A DNA stretch of 64,000 nucleotides, taken from Pseudarthrobacter sp. BIM B-2242. Lineage in GTDB: Bacteria; Actinomycetota; Actinomycetes; Actinomycetales; Micrococcaceae. This document shows, piece after piece, positions 41,976 through 51,266 of this stretch (position 1 is the stretch's first letter; the number at the start of each line of letters is the position of its first letter). A program made the translations under genes and the position numbers. The stretch covers positions 372,001 to 436,000 of the forward strand of contig NZ_CP061721.1 in NCBI RefSeq assembly GCF_014764445.1. The letters run 5' to 3'. Below the pieces are notes generated by a model. That model did not search any database, was not told the origin of the DNA, and was given only the letters and a program-made list of their open reading frames with translations.

Positions 41976-42016
41976 AAAGTCCCTGCCTCCCGGTCTGACC
42001 GGGAGGCAGGGACTTT
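41976..42016. terminator. Perfect bidirectional intrinsic terminator
   Basis: A 19-bp perfect stem, AAAGTCCCTGCCTCCCGGT and its inverse, closes on a three-base loop CTG, with A-rich sequence before it and T-rich after. It separates two convergent small genes. Confidence 0.92.
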
Positions 42017-42035
42017 GTCGTTAACGCAGGTCAGC

Positions 42036-42293
42036 TCAGGCGGCGATCGCTTCGTAGGTCTCGCCGAACGGGACGGACTCGTCGAGGGCGACGGTAAAGC
42101 GCCCGGGCCGCAGGCGGGTCACCAGGATGCCGCAGGCTGCATCCTTGGCAGTTTCGATCAGGGTGGCAACAGCGTTGTCCAGTCCTTCGCGCATCTCCTC
42201 GGCAGTTGCAAACTGCAGGTCGAGGGACCGGGCGTCTGAGGCCTCGGTGTCCGCAACGGCGGTCAAGGGGCGTTCCAATGTGGCTGTAGTCAT
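42036..42293 (-). CDS. Hypothetical 85-residue protein
   Basis: This small acidic protein (TTATLERPLTAVADTE at the start, then SLDLQFATAEEMREGLDNAVATLIETAKDAACGILVTRL and VALDESVPFGETYE) probably has an alpha/beta fold. No motif is recognised. It lies between the bidirectional terminator and a 141-bp gap next to the universal stress protein. The frame is well closed by the terminator, so it is likely to be real. Confidence 0.6.
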   Translation of the reverse strand: MTTATLERPLTAVADTEASDARSLDLQFATAEEMREGLDNAVATLIETAKDAACGILVTRLRPGRFTVALDESVPFGETYEAIAA

Positions 42294-42434
42294 AGGTTCA
42301 ACTATACCGGCAGGATTCTCAGATGTCAGATGACTGCTATCTGAATGGAGGAAGCGCCCAAAAACCGAAGCCTGTTCGCAGGATCCCGCAGTGAAGCCGG
42401 GGCCGCGCGAACAAGCTTCGGTCTGGAGTCCCGC

Positions 42435-42836
42435 TTAGCGGCCCGCGCCGGCTTTGACCGCCAGCACCGGGCAGTCAGCCTCGAGCAGGATCCGCTGGGA
42501 GGTGCTCCCCATAATCAGTTTGCCCACCGGAGTGCGGCGGCGCAGGCCGATCACGATCAGCTGGGCGTTGTGTTCCTCGGCAGCATCGAGGACCTCCGCC
42601 GCTGCATCATGGCCGCGGACCGGCTGCTTGATGACATGGTCCACTCCGTGAGATGCCAGGCGCTGATCGATGCTTTGCACTTCGTCTTCCTGGGCGTACC
42701 GGTTATCCACCAGGGCGTCGCCCTTGGACGAGTTGATAACCACCAGCCGGGTATCGGACTTCCGGGCCTCCTCGATGGCCTGGGTCAGCGCCGCTTCGCC
42801 CTCGGGGGTCGGGACGTATCCCACCACGATCGTCAT
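42435..42836 (-). CDS. Universal stress protein (single UspA domain)
   Basis: The 133-residue protein has the UspA fold and the nucleotide loop ([36 protein letters not shown]), close to the G-x2-G-x9-G(S/T) pattern. Its ATG overlaps the tctA stop by four bases, so it is the fourth gene of the tricarboxylate transporter operon. A USP at the end of a TctABC operon is a recurrent arrangement in actinobacteria. Its role in transport or signalling is not established. Confidence 0.88.
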   Translation of the reverse strand: MTIVVGYVPTPEGEAALTQAIEEARKSDTRLVVINSSKGDALVDNRYAQEDEVQSIDQRLASHGVDHVIKQPVRGHDAAAEVLDAAEEHNAQLIVIGLRRRTPVGKLIMGSTSQRILLEADCPVLAVKAGAGR

Positions 42837-44464
42837 GGTTGCTCCTTCTTATTGGTGTGGTCGGACCGGTCTGCGCTTTCAGCGTCAGCGTCAGCGTCGG
42901 CACGGTGGCCGCCGTGGGTGCTGCCGCCCGCGTCGCGCGGAACGGTTGCCCCGGACGCGTTTGCGGGCAAAACCGCTGCCGGACGGTTGCGGCGGATCAG
43001 CTTGAACAGCAGCGGCCACAGCAGGATGAGGGCGATGATGACGTAAATTCCGACGGCGATCGGCTCGCTGAACAGGCCGGCAGGGTCGCCGGCGCTGAGC
43101 TGGAGCGTCTGCCGGAGCTGCTTTTCGATGCGTGGCCCAAGGATCACGCCGAGAATGAGCGGCAGGACGGGAAGCCCGAAGCGCCGCATCATAAAGCCCA
43201 GCGCACCGAGCGCCAGCAGGAGCACCAGGTCGAACGCCTGCAGGTTCACCGAGTAGGCGCCCAGTGTGGCGAAGAACAGGATGCCCGCATACAGGTACGG
43301 CCGGGGGATCTGCAGGAGCTTGGCCCACAGCGGTGCCAGCGGCAGGTTGATGATCAGCAGCAGGAAGTTGCCGATGAAGAGGCTCGCGATCAGCGCCCAC
43401 ACCAGGGGTCCCTGGCTTTCGAACAGCTGGGGTCCGGGCTGGATGCCGTACTGCGTGAAGGCTGCCAGCATCACCGCGGCCGTGGCGTTGGTGGGCAGGC
43501 CCAGGGCCAGCATGGGGGTCAGCGTGCCCGCGGCTGCAGCGTTGTTGGCTGCTTCCGGCCCGGCCACACCCTCGATGGCACCCTTGCCGAATTCCTCGGG
43601 GTGCTTGCTGAGGCGCTTTTCTGTGACGTAGGAGAGGAACGTGGGAATCTCGGCGCCGCCGGCCGGCAGGGCTCCAAACGGGAAGCCGTAGGCGGTGCCG
43701 CGGAGCCACGGCTTCCAGGACCGCTTCCAGTCCTGTTTGCCCATCCACGGACGTCCCACCGGTATGACCTGCAGAGGGGTGCGGCGCAGGTGGGCGGCAA
43801 CCCAGAGCGCCTCGCCCACAGCGAAGATGGCCACTGCCACCACCACGATGTCCAGGCCGTCAGCCAGGAGCGGCACGCCGAACGTGAGCCGGGCCTGGCC
43901 GGTGACCGAGTCCAGGCCCACCAGGCCGATGGCGAGGCCGAGGCCGAGGGACGCGAAGCCGCGAAGCCGGGAGGAACCGAGGACGGCCGTGACCGCCAGC
44001 AGCGCGAGGACCATGATGGCGAAGTAGCTGGGTGCGCCCAGGCTGATGGCGAAGTCCACCACGATCGGGGCACAGACTGCCAGGAGGGTAGTGCCGATGG
44101 TGCCGGCCACGAACGAGCCGATGGCCGCCGTCGCCAAGGCCTGCGCGGCCCTGCCGGCTTTCGCCATCTTGTTGCCTTCGATGGCGGTGACCACCGACGA
44201 CGATTCGCCCGGCGTGTTAAGCAGGATGGAGGTGGTGGAGCCGCCGTACATGCCGCCGTAGTAGATGCCGGCGAACATGATGAAGGCGCTGGTGGGTTCC
44301 AGGGCGTAGGTGACCGGAAGCAGGAGCGCCACGGTCATGGCCGGGCCGAGGCCTGGGAGGACGCCGACGGCGGTGCCCAGGACCACGCCGATGACGGCGT
44401 AGAGGAAATTCATGGGGGTCAGTGCGGTGGCAAAGCCGTCCATCAGGGAGGAGAAGACATCCAT
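42833..44464 (-). CDS. tctA: Tripartite tricarboxylate transporter, large membrane subunit TctA
   Basis: The 543-residue protein has about twelve membrane helices and the TctA signature ([88 protein letters not shown]). It forms the Na+- or H+-coupled channel that moves the substrate delivered by TctC. The C-terminal His/Asp/Ala-rich tail is a low-complexity addition. It overlaps tctB by one base and the usp gene by four. Confidence 0.94.
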   Translation of the reverse strand: MDVFSSLMDGFATALTPMNFLYAVIGVVLGTAVGVLPGLGPAMTVALLLPVTYALEPTSAFIMFAGIYYGGMYGGSTTSILLNTPGESSSVVTAIEGNKMAKAGRAAQALATAAIGSFVAGTIGTTLLAVCAPIVVDFAISLGAPSYFAIMVLALLAVTAVLGSSRLRGFASLGLGLAIGLVGLDSVTGQARLTFGVPLLADGLDIVVVAVAIFAVGEALWVAAHLRRTPLQVIPVGRPWMGKQDWKRSWKPWLRGTAYGFPFGALPAGGAEIPTFLSYVTEKRLSKHPEEFGKGAIEGVAGPEAANNAAAAGTLTPMLALGLPTNATAAVMLAAFTQYGIQPGPQLFESQGPLVWALIASLFIGNFLLLIINLPLAPLWAKLLQIPRPYLYAGILFFATLGAYSVNLQAFDLVLLLALGALGFMMRRFGLPVLPLILGVILGPRIEKQLRQTLQLSAGDPAGLFSEPIAVGIYVIIALILLWPLLFKLIRRNRPAAVLPANASGATVPRDAGGSTHGGHRADADADAESADRSDHTNKKEQP

Positions 44465-44976
44465 CAGAGAATCCCTTCCAGGAGACCGGCGGGCAGGTTA
44501 ATGCCAAGGCCAAGGTAGAAGCCATAAAAGGTCAGGAGGGACAAAGCCAGGGAGATCAGGCCGTCACGGATGTAGTTCCGGCCGCCCAGTGCCCACACGC
44601 TGCCCCAGAACAGGACGGATCCGGAGATCACCCAGCCTGCCCAGTCGATGAGCAGGATGTTGGCGATGAAAGCCGCCACCAGGGGCAGAACGGTCTTCCA
44701 GTCGGCCGGATGGGTGAGGTCAACGTCTTCGCCGCCTTCGGCTTCGCCCTGGCCGCCGCGGATGACGTTGACGGCCAGCAGGACAGCGCAGACCAGCAGC
44801 AGGGCGCCCACGATGAAGGGGAGCGTCTTGGGGCCAACGGGGTCAGACTGGGAGTACGGGGTGACGATGCGGGCCGCGTCCGCGATGACCAAGGCCCCGG
44901 CCGCCCCGAGCAGGAGGGCGACCCCCAGCTCGGAGCGGCCTTTGAGCCGTGAGGCCAGTGTTGGTGAGGAGCTCAC
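44464..44976 (-). CDS. tctB: Tripartite tricarboxylate transporter, small membrane subunit TctB
   Basis: The 170-residue protein has four membrane helices (about 17-36, 52-72, 95-112 and 120-150), the size and pattern of TctB. A charged loop ([21 protein letters not shown]) separates helices two and three. TctB is needed for the transport complex, but its exact task is unclear. It overlaps tctC by four bases. Confidence 0.9.
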   Translation of the reverse strand: MSSSPTLASRLKGRSELGVALLLGAAGALVIADAARIVTPYSQSDPVGPKTLPFIVGALLLVCAVLLAVNVIRGGQGEAEGGEDVDLTHPADWKTVLPLVAAFIANILLIDWAGWVISGSVLFWGSVWALGGRNYIRDGLISLALSLLTFYGFYLGLGINLPAGLLEGIL

Positions 44977-45980
44977 GCCAGGCCAAGCTTCGTGAGGACG
45001 TCCGCCACCCGCTTGTCCTGCTCGGTGAGGAAGCTTTCGAACTCAGCACCGGTGATGAAGGCATCGCTCCAGCTGTTCGTCTTCAGGGCTTCCTTCCAGG
45101 CAGCCGTGCCGTGCATCTTCTCCAAGGCAGCGATCAGCTTGGCCTTGTCGTCATCGCTGATGCCCGGAGGGGCCACGATGCCGCGCCAGTTGGTGAACAC
45201 CAGATCGATGTTGGATTCCTTCAGGGTGGGGGCGTCCACGCCTTCGAGCCGGTTCTCGCCGCTCGTGGCCAGGACACGGACCTCGCCGGATTCGATCTGC
45301 TTGAGGTACTCACCTGCACCCGAAGCTGCGAAGCCCACCTTGTTGCCGAGGATGGCCGGGAGGAGGTCTCCGCCGCCGTCGTAGGACACAAAGTTCACTT
45401 TGGTGGCATCGATGCCCAGCGCACCGGCAAGCTGCATGGGCAGGAGGTGGTCCGGTCCGCCCGGGGAGGAGCCGCCGCCAACGCTGATGGAGGCGGGGTC
45501 TGCCTTCCAGGCGGCAGCCAGGTCATCGATTGTCTTGTAGGGCGAATCCTTGTTGACCATGATGGCGCCGGGCTCTTCGATGAGCCGGGCCAGGGGAGTG
45601 GTGGCCGTCAGCTTTGACTCGGACTTGTTGGTATAGCTCGCGCCCACCACGCCCAGGCCCATCAGCATGGTGAGGTCACCGTTGCCCTTTTCGTTCACGA
45701 TGCGGGCCAGGCCCACGGTGCCGCCGGCTCCGGCGAGGTTGAAGACCTCGGGGTTCGTGGCGATCTTCTCGTCTTCGAGAACCTTGGCTGCCACGCGGGC
45801 GGTGGTGTCGTAGCCGCCACCTGCAGTGTTCGGGACCATGATCTGGAGCTGGGTCAGTGGGCCGGCGGGTGCGCCGGAGCTGGCCTCCGTGGTGCTTTTC
45901 CCGGTGGCACCGCAGCCGGTGGCCATCAGGGCGATGCCGGCGGCGACGGCGGCAATACGCAATGCGCGGATCTGGCGCAT
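44973..45980 (-). CDS. tctC: Tripartite tricarboxylate transporter substrate-binding lipoprotein TctC
   Basis: The 335-residue protein has a signal peptide with a lipobox (IALMATGCGATG), so it is tethered to the membrane after export. The binding domain has the TctC pattern PNTAGGGYDTTARV, VVGASYTNKSESKLTATTPL and VGGGSSPGGPDHLLPMQLA. Ligands in the family are citrate, tricarballylate, other carboxylates or aromatic acids. It is the first gene of the operon, divergent from a CitA/CitB-type two-component system that probably controls it. GAAGAGG precedes the ATG. Confidence 0.93.
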   Translation of the reverse strand: MRQIRALRIAAVAAGIALMATGCGATGKSTTEASSGAPAGPLTQLQIMVPNTAGGGYDTTARVAAKVLEDEKIATNPEVFNLAGAGGTVGLARIVNEKGNGDLTMLMGLGVVGASYTNKSESKLTATTPLARLIEEPGAIMVNKDSPYKTIDDLAAAWKADPASISVGGGSSPGGPDHLLPMQLAGALGIDATKVNFVSYDGGGDLLPAILGNKVGFAASGAGEYLKQIESGEVRVLATSGENRLEGVDAPTLKESNIDLVFTNWRGIVAPPGISDDDKAKLIAALEKMHGTAAWKEALKTNSWSDAFITGAEFESFLTEQDKRVADVLTKLGLA

Positions 45981-46016
45981 GGTGTTCCTCTTCTCTGAGT
46001 CAACAAAAAACTGATT

Positions 46017-46053
46017 GTGATCCGATGCTAGGCCCGCAAGTGATCGGCATCAC
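46017..46053. promoter_or_regulatory. Candidate response-regulator sites between tctC and the sensor kinase
   Basis: GTGATCCGATGC (46017-46028) and GTGATCGGCATCAC (46040-46053) are related, 23 bp apart, and the second is a palindrome with arms GTGAT/ATCAC. The pair lies just upstream of tctC and could bind the CitB-type regulator. Confidence 0.5.
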
Positions 46054-46200
46054 TCTTATGTACGCAGAGAAAGTTAAGTTCATTGAGTACACGTTTCGGT
46101 CGGCTCACCGGGACGCTGCAATGGGCATAGTTCAGGTAGCCTGACCACCAGGACCCCTAATATCAGCGGGCCGCTAACCAGTTCAGCAGAAAGAACCACA

Positions 46201-47796
46201 GTGACTCGACGAAGAGGAATGTCCCTTGCGGGGCAGTACCTGGTTCTGCAGTTGCTGATTGTCCTCGCGGTCCTGGTTGCCGTGGTTGCCATCTCCCTCG
46301 CCCAGTCCGCTGCGGCGTTCGAACGGACCGAGGGCCGCCGGGCACTGGCCGCCGCCGAAGCCCTGGGTGCTAATCCCACGGTGCGTGAACTGCTCCCCGC
46401 TGCCGAGCCGCGCGTCGGTTCAGCCCTGCCTGCCGTGGCAGAGTCGGTCCGGACGGTGTCCGGATCCTCGCATGTGGCACTTGCAACACGTGACCGCACA
46501 GTGGTGGCCTCGTCCGATCCCGGCCTCCTGGGCCAGCCCCTGGAACTGGGCGGCAGCCGGGTGATGGAAGGACGGGCCTGGACCGGCGTGCTGGAGGGCA
46601 CCGGTACGGAGGAGCTGTCCGCACACGTGCCCGTCCTCGATGACGCGGGGAACATGATCGGCATCGCGTCCGTCAGTCGGAACTATCCGTCCACCCTGGA
46701 GCGGCTGGGGGACGCCGTGCCCAACCTCCTCACCTACCTGGGGGTGGCGAGTGTCCTGGGCGTCGCCGGTTCGCTGCTGCTCGCCCGCCGAGTCAAACGG
46801 CAGACGCTTGGCATGGAGCCCAGCGAAATCACCGGGCTGGTGGAGAACCGCGAGGCCCTGATCCACGGCCTGAAGGAGGGCGTGGTGGCGCTGGACCCGC
46901 ACGAGCGCATCACCGTGGCCAATGACAGTGCCCGCGCGCTGCTGGGGCTGCCCGCGGACTGCGTGGGCAAGAGGCTGCACAGCCTCAAGGTGGAGCCTGC
47001 CCTGAAGGATGTCCTCACGCGGGAGCAGCCGGAGCCGGACCAGCTGGTGCTCGTGGGCGACAGGCTGGTGGTGCTGAACCGGGTTCCCATCCGGTCACGT
47101 GGCCGGGACATCGGCTCCGTCACCACTCTGCGTGACCGCACCGAACTCTCCGCCCTCGAACGCGAACTCGGCACCACCCGGACGGCCACCGACACCCTCC
47201 GCGCGCAGGCCCACGAATTCGCCAACCAGCTGCATGTGATCTCCGGCCTCATCCAGATCGGCGAATACGATTCCGTGGTCCAGTTCGTCAACGGTGCCAC
47301 GCTGGACCGGACCCGGCTCAACGATGACGTCACCAGCCGCATCCAGGACCCCGCGCTCGCCGCCCTGCTGATCGCCAAGTCCAGCCTCGCCACCGAACGC
47401 GGGGTCGCCCTGCAACTGGACCCGGACTCTGAGTTGCAGCGCGTGGACGATGAGTTGTCCCGCGACCTGACCACCGTCGTCGGGAACCTCGTGGATAACG
47501 CGTTCGACGCCGTTGCCGGGCTTCCGGAACCGGCGGTGCGGGTGCTGGTGGAGGACGCGGGCGACGACGTCCGGGTCACCGTCCGCGACACCGGCCCGGG
47601 CGTCACCGGAGATGCCGGGGAGATCTTCCGGCAGGGCTTCACCACCAAGGAACCCGGGCCCGCCGGCAGCAGGGGCTTCGGCCTCGCCCTCTCCCGGGTA
47701 GTCTGCCGGCGCAGCGGCGGCGACCTCACCGTGGCCAACGATGACGGGGCGGTTTTCACGGCACGGTTAAAAAGAACGAGGAAACTGGAGCCATGA
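46201..47796 (+). CDS. CitA/DcuS-type sensor histidine kinase
   Basis: The 531-residue kinase has an N-terminal membrane helix, an extracytoplasmic PAS/Cache sensor of about 130 residues (ALPAVAESVRTVSGSSHVALATRDRTVVASSDPG), a second helix (about residues 180-200), a cytoplasmic PAS domain (ALIHGLKEGVVALDPHERITVANDSARALLG), the phospho-acceptor region RAQAHEFANQLHVISGLIQ and a HATPase domain (NLVDNAFDAVAG, DTGPGV, SRGFGLALSR). This architecture senses external di- or tricarboxylates. It has a GTG start and overlaps the response regulator by four bases. Confidence 0.92.
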   Translation: MTRRRGMSLAGQYLVLQLLIVLAVLVAVVAISLAQSAAAFERTEGRRALAAAEALGANPTVRELLPAAEPRVGSALPAVAESVRTVSGSSHVALATRDRTVVASSDPGLLGQPLELGGSRVMEGRAWTGVLEGTGTEELSAHVPVLDDAGNMIGIASVSRNYPSTLERLGDAVPNLLTYLGVASVLGVAGSLLLARRVKRQTLGMEPSEITGLVENREALIHGLKEGVVALDPHERITVANDSARALLGLPADCVGKRLHSLKVEPALKDVLTREQPEPDQLVLVGDRLVVLNRVPIRSRGRDIGSVTTLRDRTELSALERELGTTRTATDTLRAQAHEFANQLHVISGLIQIGEYDSVVQFVNGATLDRTRLNDDVTSRIQDPALAALLIAKSSLATERGVALQLDPDSELQRVDDELSRDLTTVVGNLVDNAFDAVAGLPEPAVRVLVEDAGDDVRVTVRDTGPGVTGDAGEIFRQGFTTKEPGPAGSRGFGLALSRVVCRRSGGDLTVANDDGAVFTARLKRTRKLEP

Positions 47797-48470
47797 TCAA
47801 AGTCCTGATTGTCGACGACGACTTTATGGTGGCCAAGGTCCACGCCGGGTTTATCCAGCGCACTCCCGGGTTCGCCGTCGTCGGGGTTGCCCACACGGGC
47901 GCCCAGGCGGTAACGGAAACCGAACGCCTCCAGCCCGATCTGGTGCTGCTCGACATCCACCTGCCGGACATCAACGGCCTGGACCTGATGCACAAACTGC
48001 GCGAGGTGGCCCCGGAACTGGATGTGCTGGTAATCAGTGCGGCCCGTGAAGTGGATACGGTGCGCAAGGCCCTCCGCGGCGGGATTGTGCACTATCTCAT
48101 CAAGCCCTTCTCCCAGACAGACCTGCAGGAGCGGCTGGAGCACTACCGCCTCGCCTACCAGGGGCTGGACTCGACCAAGGACGTGGCGGAGCAGTCGGAC
48201 GTCAACCGCGTGTTTGGGCTGGACAGTGCTGCAGCCCAGGGCGGGCGGCCGCTGCCGAAGGGCTGCAGCGTTGAGACGCTGAAGCTGGTGGAAACCGCCC
48301 TGAAAGAGGCCGACGGCGACCTGTCCGCCAACGAAGTCGCCGTCCGGTTGGGCACGTCCCGGGTCAGCGCCCGCCGGTACCTTGAGTACCTCCACGACGA
48401 AGGGGTGCTGGAGGTCCGGCTCAAGTACGGCGCGGGCCGGCCGGAGCGGCGCTACGTGCTGAAGGTGTAG
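47793..48470 (+). CDS. CitB/DcuR-type response regulator
   Basis: The 225-residue protein has a receiver domain (KVLIVDDDFMVAKVH, phospho-acceptor Asp in LVLLDIHLPDINGLDLM, conserved Lys in YLIKPFSQ) and a C-terminal HTH (LSANEVAVRLGTSRVSARRYLEYL) of the CitB type. It probably activates the divergent tctCBA-usp operon in response to the external acid that its partner kinase senses. Confidence 0.92.
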   Translation: MIKVLIVDDDFMVAKVHAGFIQRTPGFAVVGVAHTGAQAVTETERLQPDLVLLDIHLPDINGLDLMHKLREVAPELDVLVISAAREVDTVRKALRGGIVHYLIKPFSQTDLQERLEHYRLAYQGLDSTKDVAEQSDVNRVFGLDSAAAQGGRPLPKGCSVETLKLVETALKEADGDLSANEVAVRLGTSRVSARRYLEYLHDEGVLEVRLKYGAGRPERRYVLKV

Positions 48471-48475
48471 TGCCC

Positions 48476-49486
48476 TCAGCGTTCCCCGCCGGTGGTCACG
48501 CCCGGCAGGAACTCGGATGGAAGTTCAGCCACGGGGATGATCACCATGTCCTGGACCTTCCAGTCGAACTGGATGCAGGCCTTCCGGGCGGCCTCCAGCT
48601 GCTCGAGCGTGGGCATCCGGCCCTCCGCCGGGACCACAAACGACTCCACATGGAACACGTGGCCTTCGTCGCGAATCCTGGACTGCGCGGTTTCGGCCCA
48701 GTCGAGGCCGCAGAGGTATTCGTCCAGCCGGTGCCCGATCGGGTGCGGCTTCCCGTCGTCGTACGTCCTGGCCCGCTTGTCCATCAGCGCCGAGACGGCG
48801 GCACGCGTGTTGCGGACGCCGTCGTGCAGGATGCTGCCCGAGATGATCAGCGCCGCAGCATAGTCCGCCCACCACCAGCCCAGCCCGATGCCGGCCACGC
48901 CCACCGCTGCTGCCGCCGCAGTCATCCAGTCCGCCTTGTTCATGTCCGCGTCGGCGTACAGGACTTTGTCGTGAAGTTTCTCGGCCAGCTTCATCTTCAC
49001 GTGGCCCAGGTAGATGGGCGGGCCCGCTGTGAGGAGCATCGCCGCCATCATCACCCAGCCCAGCCAGATGGTCTGGCCAAAGAAGTCGAAGCCGCCGATG
49101 GTGGGGTGCTCCGCACTCAGCAGGCCGATCCCCGAATCAACAATCAGGTAGGCGCCCATAACGGTCAGGGCGACGGCGGCCACCACGTGCGCGATTCCGA
49201 CGGCGCGATGGAAGCCGTAGGGGTGTTCCTCGCTGGGCTTCCTGCGGATGATCCGGGCGGCCAGGAGGAAGGAGGCGGGAGGCAGGAAAGACAGGAGGTC
49301 TTCAACCCACGCCGCCTTCATCGCCTGCGAGTTGCCCAGGACAAGGAAGACCAGCACCGTTGAGGCGGCGAGGAAGCCGATCGTGATCCACTCGAACTTC
49401 ACCGCTTTCCGCAGTGCGGCCTGCTGTTCGTCCGGGAGCTTGGTGTGTCCGAAGCGGGCGGGACTGTCATCGTTCAGAACGGTCAT
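48476..49486 (-). CDS. Cation diffusion facilitator (CDF)-like transporter
   Basis: The protein (about 336 residues) has five or six hydrophobic segments (SFLLAARI, VVAAVALTVMGAYLIVDSGIGLL, IWLGWVMMAAMLLTAGPPIYLG, WMTAAAAAVGVAGIGLGWWW) and a CDF-like cytoplasmic C-terminal domain (FHVESFVVPAEGRMPTLEQLEAARKA). The usual HxxxD/DxxxD metal sites are partly recognisable (HDKVLYADADMNKADW). It should export divalent cations; the metal cannot be assigned. The ATG at 49486 has AAGGAG at the better spacing; a GTG at 49489 is one codon earlier. It is coupled to an upstream lipoprotein gene. Confidence 0.82.
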   Translation of the reverse strand: MTVLNDDSPARFGHTKLPDEQQAALRKAVKFEWITIGFLAASTVLVFLVLGNSQAMKAAWVEDLLSFLPPASFLLAARIIRRKPSEEHPYGFHRAVGIAHVVAAVALTVMGAYLIVDSGIGLLSAEHPTIGGFDFFGQTIWLGWVMMAAMLLTAGPPIYLGHVKMKLAEKLHDKVLYADADMNKADWMTAAAAAVGVAGIGLGWWWADYAAALIISGSILHDGVRNTRAAVSALMDKRARTYDDGKPHPIGHRLDEYLCGLDWAETAQSRIRDEGHVFHVESFVVPAEGRMPTLEQLEAARKACIQFDWKVQDMVIIPVAELPSEFLPGVTTGGER

Positions 49487-50013
49487 CACTGCTCCTTGGC
49501 TTCCATCAGGAACGTGTCCAGTTCCAGGAGGAACGCATTTTCACCGAGGGGCACCAGCATGACGTGCTTGTGCGGCGCCCCGCGGCTGTCGCGTGATTCC
49601 GCGTAGACCCGGGTCAGCCCGCCGTGCTGGGCCCAGGGTGTTTTGTCGTTAAGGCCGCCGATCACCAAGTCAAGTTCCCTGTGCTTGAGTTCTTCGGCCA
49701 GCACGTGTTCGGTCCCGGACACCCACTCGATGTCGGCACCGAGCCGGGCAGCAAACTCTCGAACGAGTTCCGCTTCGGTGCCCTGGACATCCTCATCCCG
49801 CCGCGGGCTGGCCGGCCGGGTGGCCTGACCGCCGCCGGAGGCCGCGGAGAACTTCACCCAGTCACCGTTCTCGCTCGCCCCCACACGGAGCGTCCCGCCG
49901 GCCACCCGCTCCAGCGTCCCTGACGGATCCGCGGGATACGTCCCGCAGCCGGCAAGGAAAACTGCCGTAACGAGGGCCAGGACGTTGGCCCACTTTCTTC
50001 CACGCTGTCCCAT
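49486..50013 (-). CDS. Shortened family 3 solute-binding lipoprotein
   Basis: The 175-residue protein has a lipobox signal (VTAVFLAGCGTYP) and the first lobe of an amino-acid-type solute-binding protein (TLRVGASENGDWVKF, GTEAELVREFAARLGADIEWVSG, HRELDLVIGGLNDKTPWAQH). It then passes directly to the C-terminal strand and helix (HVMLVPLGENAFLLELDTFLMEA). The middle about 80 residues that form the second lobe are missing relative to normal 250-residue members. It ends at the CDF start, so the pair is coupled, and no ABC permease is nearby. It may be a metal- or ligand-sensing accessory of the CDF transporter or a decaying gene. Confidence 0.72.
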   Translation of the reverse strand: MGQRGRKWANVLALVTAVFLAGCGTYPADPSGTLERVAGGTLRVGASENGDWVKFSAASGGGQATRPASPRRDEDVQGTEAELVREFAARLGADIEWVSGTEHVLAEELKHRELDLVIGGLNDKTPWAQHGGLTRVYAESRDSRGAPHKHVMLVPLGENAFLLELDTFLMEAKEQ

Positions 50014-50090
50014 GCCGGCTCCCTCGGTACGCGCCCCTCACGTCAATAGACAGCCTACTTACTTTCCGGAGGCGCAGCGGAATCCGGGCG

Positions 50091-51068
50091 TCAGCGTAGT
50101 GTGGCGTCAGCCTGGTGGAGCAGCGTGTTCACCAGCCGGGCGGCAACCTTGGCCGTCCGGCCGTCAATGTCGAATTCGGGGTTCAGTTCGGCCACATCGA
50201 GGTGCAGGAGCTTGCCGCTGGCAGCCACCTGGCGGCAGACTGCGCTGATCACCGGCAGCGGCACTCCGTAGGCGGCGGGGGCACTCACGCCGGGAGCCGC
50301 CGACGCCGGCAGGACGTCCAAATCGATGGTCAGGTAGAGCACGTCCACGGTGTCCATAAAGTCCGCGACGAACGCCGCCACCCGCTCCGCCGTGCAGTCC
50401 TCATCCAGCAGGTACTGCACACCCAGCCGCTCCGCCGTCGTGAAAAGCGCGCGAGTGTTGTTCGGCTCGGAGATTCCGACGACGGCGTACGCGAATTCGC
50501 GCCCGGCGGCGGCTTCCGCATCGGCCATCTGGAGGAACGGCGTGCCGGAACTGGGCCGGGGTTCGTCGCGGAGGTCAAAGTGGGCGTCAAGGTTCAGGAC
50601 GCCCAGCCGCCGGCCGCCGCGTACCGCTTCGGACCCTGCCACTCCCAGATAGCTGGCGTAGGCGGTTTCGTGGCCCCCGCCGAGCACCACGGTGAGGCTG
50701 CCGGCGTCGAGCATCGCCGTAATCGCCTGCCCGGCACGCGCCTGGCCGGCTTCGAGGGCGCCGTCCGCCACCACGATGTCGCCGGCGTCGGACACGGCAC
50801 GGTCCAGATGGTAGGCAAGCGGACCGAGGGCGGCGCGGATGGCCGCCGGGGCTCCCGCGGCTCCGGTGCGGCCCTTGTTGCGGCGTACGCCTTCGTCGCT
50901 GGCGAAGCCGAGGATGACGGCCGGGCGCGGTGTGGCGCCGTCGTCCGCCTGAGCGCGTGCGTACGGCACAACTGCCTGCCACCAGCGCCGGTGCTCGCCG
51001 CCATCGCCGTCGAACCGCCCGGTCCAGGGCTGCGGCGGGACATCAACGGAAAGCACGGGGAGGATCAT
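50091..51068 (-). CDS. hutG: Arginase-family formimidoylglutamase
   Basis: The 325-residue ureohydrolase has the binuclear Mn sites of the family (LGGGHETAYASYLG, LNLDAHFDLRD, LTIDLDVLPAS) and the HutG-like pattern GFASDEGVRRNKGRTGAAGAPAAIR at the N-terminus. It hydrolyses N-formimidoyl-glutamate to glutamate and formamide, the last step of one histidine route. It is 8.5 kb from hutUH. A sequence upstream at 51140-51154 resembles the hut operator, which would place it in the same regulon. Agmatinase is the main alternative, but the N-terminal block favours HutG. Confidence 0.85.
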   Translation of the reverse strand: MILPVLSVDVPPQPWTGRFDGDGGEHRRWWQAVVPYARAQADDGATPRPAVILGFASDEGVRRNKGRTGAAGAPAAIRAALGPLAYHLDRAVSDAGDIVVADGALEAGQARAGQAITAMLDAGSLTVVLGGGHETAYASYLGVAGSEAVRGGRRLGVLNLDAHFDLRDEPRPSSGTPFLQMADAEAAAGREFAYAVVGISEPNNTRALFTTAERLGVQYLLDEDCTAERVAAFVADFMDTVDVLYLTIDLDVLPASAAPGVSAPAAYGVPLPVISAVCRQVAASGKLLHLDVAELNPEFDIDGRTAKVAARLVNTLLHQADATLR

Positions 51069-51139
51069 GCCTCAAGCTCACCGCACGCGCGGGGTGAAAG
51101 CCAGCAGGACCGCCGCAGTCCTGTCTGAGATTCCGGACC

Positions 51140-51154
51140 TCACGGGAATCCAGT
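51140..51154 (-). promoter_or_regulatory. Possible hut operator upstream of hutG
   Basis: On the minus strand ACTGGATTCCCGTGA shares CTGGA-TCCCG with hut site 3 (TCTGGAATCCCGGA). It lies 72 bp before hutG. A second partial match on the plus strand, TCTGAGATTCCGGA, starts at 51124. The match is suggestive only. Confidence 0.35.
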
Positions 51155-51266
51155 CGGCCGCCGGCCGCAGCGCGTGTGGTGACGGCGTGACGGGGGCTAC
51201 AGTGGAGCAATCCCCGTGGGCGTATCCGAAGTGGCGGCCCAGGGCAATGACGCAGGCCGGAGCCAT

